A model generated the notes under the pieces. That model saw only the letters and a program-made list of their open reading frames with translations. It did no database searches and had not been told where the DNA came from. Shown here one piece after another: positions 5,798 through 7,836 of a stretch of 7,836 nt of DNA; the first letter of the stretch is position 1; each line of letters opens with the position of its first letter. This stretch comes from an uncultured bacterium (GTDB lineage Bacteria > Bacteroidota > Bacteroidia > Chitinophagales > Chitinophagaceae), in NCBI GenBank assembly GCA_903957405.1, contig CAJBPC010000236.1:1-7836 (forward strand), written 5' to 3'. The position numbers were made by a program, and so were the translations under genes.

Positions 5798-7498
5798 ATG
5801 TCTATTTTCCATACCAGAAAACACTTTCAACGTATGCCGTCGGCAATGTTCAGGTTATTGCTCCTCCTGGCGACATCCATGCTTAAGATCGCCCCCGCAG
5901 TCAGTCAGCAGAGCCGGGACACTTCCCTGCTTACCCTCTATTCAAAGCCATCCTATTACAATGTGGTGACAGACTGGAACGGGGATGTGTATGCCGGAAC
6001 CACGGAAGGGGTGTATCGGATGGATGGCCCGACACCTGTCATGGTCAAGGATTGGAAGGGTTATTTGAGGATCGACAGCCGGGGCAGGATCGCACATGAT
6101 TCCAACGGGGTGAGATTCCACCAGCAGTCTACCATGTCGCATCTCCTGCCCTTCCCGGATGAAAAAAAGAACGAGTATCATGCCGGTCGGGATCCGTATT
6201 TCTACATCACGTCGGGTGGCCGGATGCATGTATACGAAGTGCGGCCGTATGGATACCTGTACCGGAACCATAGTATTCGGACCATCACCAAAAACTTTGT
6301 CGGTACTTACTCCGGGATCTATTACCGAAACAAGTTGATGCCCGCCCCCGTCCCGAATTTTACGGACGGCTACATCAGGGAGTGGAACGGGAAAGTGTTC
6401 ATCTGCAAATACGGACTGGATATATTCGATATGAAGATGCTGGAAGGCGCCGCCGATGGCATCCGGCAGTTGCCCGTGGAAGGCGGCGAAGACCTGCCTC
6501 CCTGTAGGGATATCAAATACCTGGATACCCTCGGAAAGTATCTCATCTGCAGTGGCAATAAGCTGGTGATGCTGGACAGCAACCTGAAAAATAACCGGGT
6601 GATCTTCACCGGTGAGGGAAATGCTGAAGTGGTCCTCTTACATGAGTATCCAACCAACCAATCCGTCAGCTTCAGTCAAGGCAATAAGTTATATACTTAT
6701 GATGCCACTTCGGGAAGGATCAGATTGCTGACAAAGGCGGATCAACCCATCCTGGATGGCCATGCCCGGGCTCAAGGGGAACTGTTTCTTACAAGCAATG
6801 CATTACTCGAATTGCGTGATCATAACACCATCGAGCACAATGCAACCCTCGAACGGGCCCACACCATCTGCCAGATCGGAGAAATGGATTACGTAATTTC
6901 GACAGACTTAGGACTATTTCATTACAGCCTGCAGAATAACCGGTTGTCCACCCTGATCCTAGGGGTGGAATTCAACCGCAGGGCGCTGCATCTGGAAGGC
7001 CGGAAACTGTATGCCGGCAGCATCAATGGACTGTACGTGCTGGACCTGGACGACATCGATCATATCATCGCCTTTCACAAGCGGATCAATCAGCCGGGAC
7101 CTACCAAAACACCATCATGGGTGGTGGGTTTGTTATTGGTATTGGTGGCGGGGTTGATGGTGGTCGTATACAGATACAGAGGCCGTGTCCGGCGCATGGA
7201 GCAGGTGATAGAGGCATCTCTTGAGTCCGACGCCAAGGGGAGGATCACCCGGGAAGAGATAGAGTCGTTCATACGCGACAATCTTAGCACCGCCTCTCTG
7301 AAGACGATCGTGGCACATTTCAAAACGAATACATCGATGATTTACCGGCTGCTGGAGCCGGAAAAGCCTGGGGATCTCATTCAGGAATTGCGGTATCTGC
7401 ATGTGAAGACGCTGCGGTCGGAGGGCAAGACCGCCCGGGAGATCGCCGGTTTGACGGGGTTGAGCGAAACGTATGTCAGAAAGATCTGGAAAGCATAA
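5798..7498 (+). CDS. Membrane-anchored one-component regulator: periplasmic beta-propeller sensor, one TM helix, C-terminal AraC-like double HTH
   Basis: The protein has 566 residues. A basic stretch and hydrophobic core (FRLLLLLATSML, ~19-30) form a signal peptide ending near AVSQQ. Residues ~40-423 hold propeller-like blades: WNGDVYAGTTEGVYRMDG (60-77), REWNGKVFICKYGLDIFD, GNKLYTYDATSG, DYVISTDLGLFHY, LYAGSINGLYVLD (404-416). One TM helix spans 441-458 (WVVGLLLVLVAGLMVVVY), followed by RYRGRVRR, placing the C-terminus in the cytoplasm. HTH1 is about 500-519 (SLKTIVAHFKTNTSMIYRLL) and HTH2 about 544-565 (KTAREIAGLTGLSETYVRKI), joined by a helix at 525-542. The ~45-residue spacing fits AraC; the AraC ending FxRxFK is missing. 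No kinase, receiver or Y_Y_Y domain is seen, so it is much smaller than hybrid two-component sensors. Alternative starts at 5834 and 5846 keep the signal core. It probably regulates the divergent surface-protein gene (inference from position). Confidence 0.88.
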   Translation: MSIFHTRKHFQRMPSAMFRLLLLLATSMLKIAPAVSQQSRDTSLLTLYSKPSYYNVVTDWNGDVYAGTTEGVYRMDGPTPVMVKDWKGYLRIDSRGRIAHDSNGVRFHQQSTMSHLLPFPDEKKNEYHAGRDPYFYITSGGRMHVYEVRPYGYLYRNHSIRTITKNFVGTYSGIYYRNKLMPAPVPNFTDGYIREWNGKVFICKYGLDIFDMKMLEGAADGIRQLPVEGGEDLPPCRDIKYLDTLGKYLICSGNKLVMLDSNLKNNRVIFTGEGNAEVVLLHEYPTNQSVSFSQGNKLYTYDATSGRIRLLTKADQPILDGHARAQGELFLTSNALLELRDHNTIEHNATLERAHTICQIGEMDYVISTDLGLFHYSLQNNRLSTLILGVEFNRRALHLEGRKLYAGSINGLYVLDLDDIDHIIAFHKRINQPGPTKTPSWVVGLLLVLVAGLMVVVYRYRGRVRRMEQVIEASLESDAKGRITREEIESFIRDNLSTASLKTIVAHFKTNTSMIYRLLEPEKPGDLIQELRYLHVKTLRSEGKTAREIAGLTGLSETYVRKIWKA

Positions 7499-7528
7499 CC
7501 GCGATGTAAAAATGCGCGAAAGACAATG

Positions 7529-7575
7529 AACAGCCAGGTCCTTCGCTCCGCTCAGGAAGGCAATGGCAGGTGGTT
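7529..7575 (+). repeat. Intergenic repeat, copy A (direct)
   Basis: This is a ~47-bp copy of the family with core AGGTCCTTCGCTCCGCTCAG at 7536-7555. It matches copy C from AACAG through AATGGC and GGTGGTT, with single-base gaps and two substitutions (C for T in the core, G for A after it). It starts 31 bp after the regulator stop codon. It is the most diverged of the four copies. Confidence 0.8.
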
Positions 7576-7658
7576 GTGTTGTGCGAAGTAGTGGAGGCGG
7601 AACTGTGATCATTACTCAAGCTGCATCCCATCACTTTCCATAAATTAAACCTCTTTGT

Positions 7659-7687
7659 ATTGTCATCCTGAGCGAAGCGAAGGACCT
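7659..7687 (-). repeat. Intergenic repeat, copy B (inverted)
   Basis: The plus strand carries ATTGTCATCCTGAGCG onward to GACCT. Its reverse complement matches copy C over 29 bp with one mismatch, and the 22-bp core (7666-7687) is identical to copies C and D. Its opposite orientation makes inverted-repeat pairs with A and C. Confidence 0.85.
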
Positions 7688-7767
7688 TGACTTTTGTATT
7701 GATGCAAAGTGGCGTCATACTGTAATGTTCAACAGGCCAGGTCCTTCGCTTCGCTCAGGAAGACAAT
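7659..7767 (+). terminator. Candidate stem-loop from inverted copies B and C (transcript end or mRNA barrier)
   Basis: Copy B (7659-7687) and copy C (7739-7767) can pair over 29 bp with one mismatch, closing a 51-nt loop. A plus-strand transcript from the regulator could end or be protected there, and a transcript entering from the right would form the equivalent structure. No U-tract follows, so it is not a canonical intrinsic terminator. Copy A could compete for copy B. Confidence 0.35.
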
Positions 7768-7779
7768 GGCGGGGTGGTT
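7731..7779 (+). repeat. Intergenic repeat, copy C (direct)
   Basis: This is a ~49-bp copy with the 22-bp core at 7739-7760, preceded by AACAGGCC and followed by AGACAATGGC and GGGGTGGTT. Its first 33 bp (7731-7763) are identical to copy D, which starts 73 bp further on. Confidence 0.85.
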
Positions 7780-7803
7780 CAGTGGGCAGTGAGGGGAACA
7801 GCT

Positions 7804-7836
7804 AACAGGCCAGGTCCTTCGCTTCGCTCAGGAAGA
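7804..7836 (+). repeat. Intergenic repeat, copy D (direct, cut by window end)
   Basis: All 33 visible bases match 7731-7763. The copy is truncated by the window edge, so the array may continue to the right with a ~73-bp spacing. Confidence 0.85.

Larger units (their letters stand above)
7499..7836. other. Non-coding region downstream of the regulator, occupied by short repeats
   Basis: No convincing gene lies in these 338 bp. Minus-strand frames here begin or end inside the repeats and yield low-quality peptides such as LRFAQDDN, typical of translated intergenic repeats. About half the stretch is repeat copies; the remainder shows nothing recognisable. No classical hairpin plus T-tract terminator follows the regulator stop codon, so transcription may end at the inverted repeats. 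Confidence 0.7.

Noticed and set aside
7133..7612. 159-residue minus-strand frame at the regulator 3' end
   Set aside because: It overlaps the regulator coding sequence antisense and begins within the intergenic repeats; no domain is recognisable.
7476..7718. 80-residue minus-strand frame containing LRFAQDD
   Set aside because: The peptide is a translation of the intergenic repeats, not a conserved protein.
7529..7836. CRISPR array
   Set aside because: The repeats occur in both orientations with irregular spacing (roughly 70-130 bp between neighbouring copies) and no uniform spacers; no cas genes are present.

Overview
The window looks like a chromosomal piece of a Bacteroidota genome, most likely Chitinophagales/Chitinophagaceae. 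The reasons are: a very large secreted beta-strand-repeat protein carrying sequence modules typical of type IX secretion (T9SS) cargo; a signal peptide ending in a Phe-Gly-Gln style cleavage region; start codons preceded by A-rich leaders with no Shine-Dalgarno sequence; and a cluster of short intergenic repeats (core TCCTGAGCGAAGCGAAGGA) of a kind I associate with this group. The taxonomic call is inference.

Layout. (1) Positions 1-5591, minus strand: one uninterrupted reading frame of 1863 codons that starts at 5591 and is still open at the left edge, so its C-terminus is missing. Because it has no stop codon in the window it is easy to overlook, and the many short plus-strand frames across this region are its antisense shadows. 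It encodes a giant exported, glycine/serine/threonine-rich, probably beta-helical surface protein with several families of degenerate internal repeats. The last ~300 visible residues resemble the conserved segment that usually precedes a T9SS sorting domain. (2) Positions 5592-5797: a 206-bp divergent promoter region with a 15-bp hairpin-type inverted repeat on the adhesin side and two neighbouring palindromes on the regulator side. (3) Positions 5798-7498, plus strand: a 566-residue single-pass membrane regulator with an N-terminal signal peptide, a beta-propeller-like sensor, one transmembrane helix and a C-terminal double helix-turn-helix of AraC-like layout. It has no kinase, receiver or Y_Y_Y domain. 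(4) Positions 7499-7836: no gene, but four copies of a ~30-49-bp repeat, three direct and one inverted, with the last cut by the window edge.

How the parts may work together (inference): the regulator would sense something in the periplasm with its propeller and act directly on DNA from the membrane. The obvious candidate target is the shared intergenic region and the divergent surface protein. The most interesting object is this two-gene unit, a membrane-tethered one-component propeller regulator facing a giant secreted repeat protein. Neither protein could be matched to a named gene from sequence alone.
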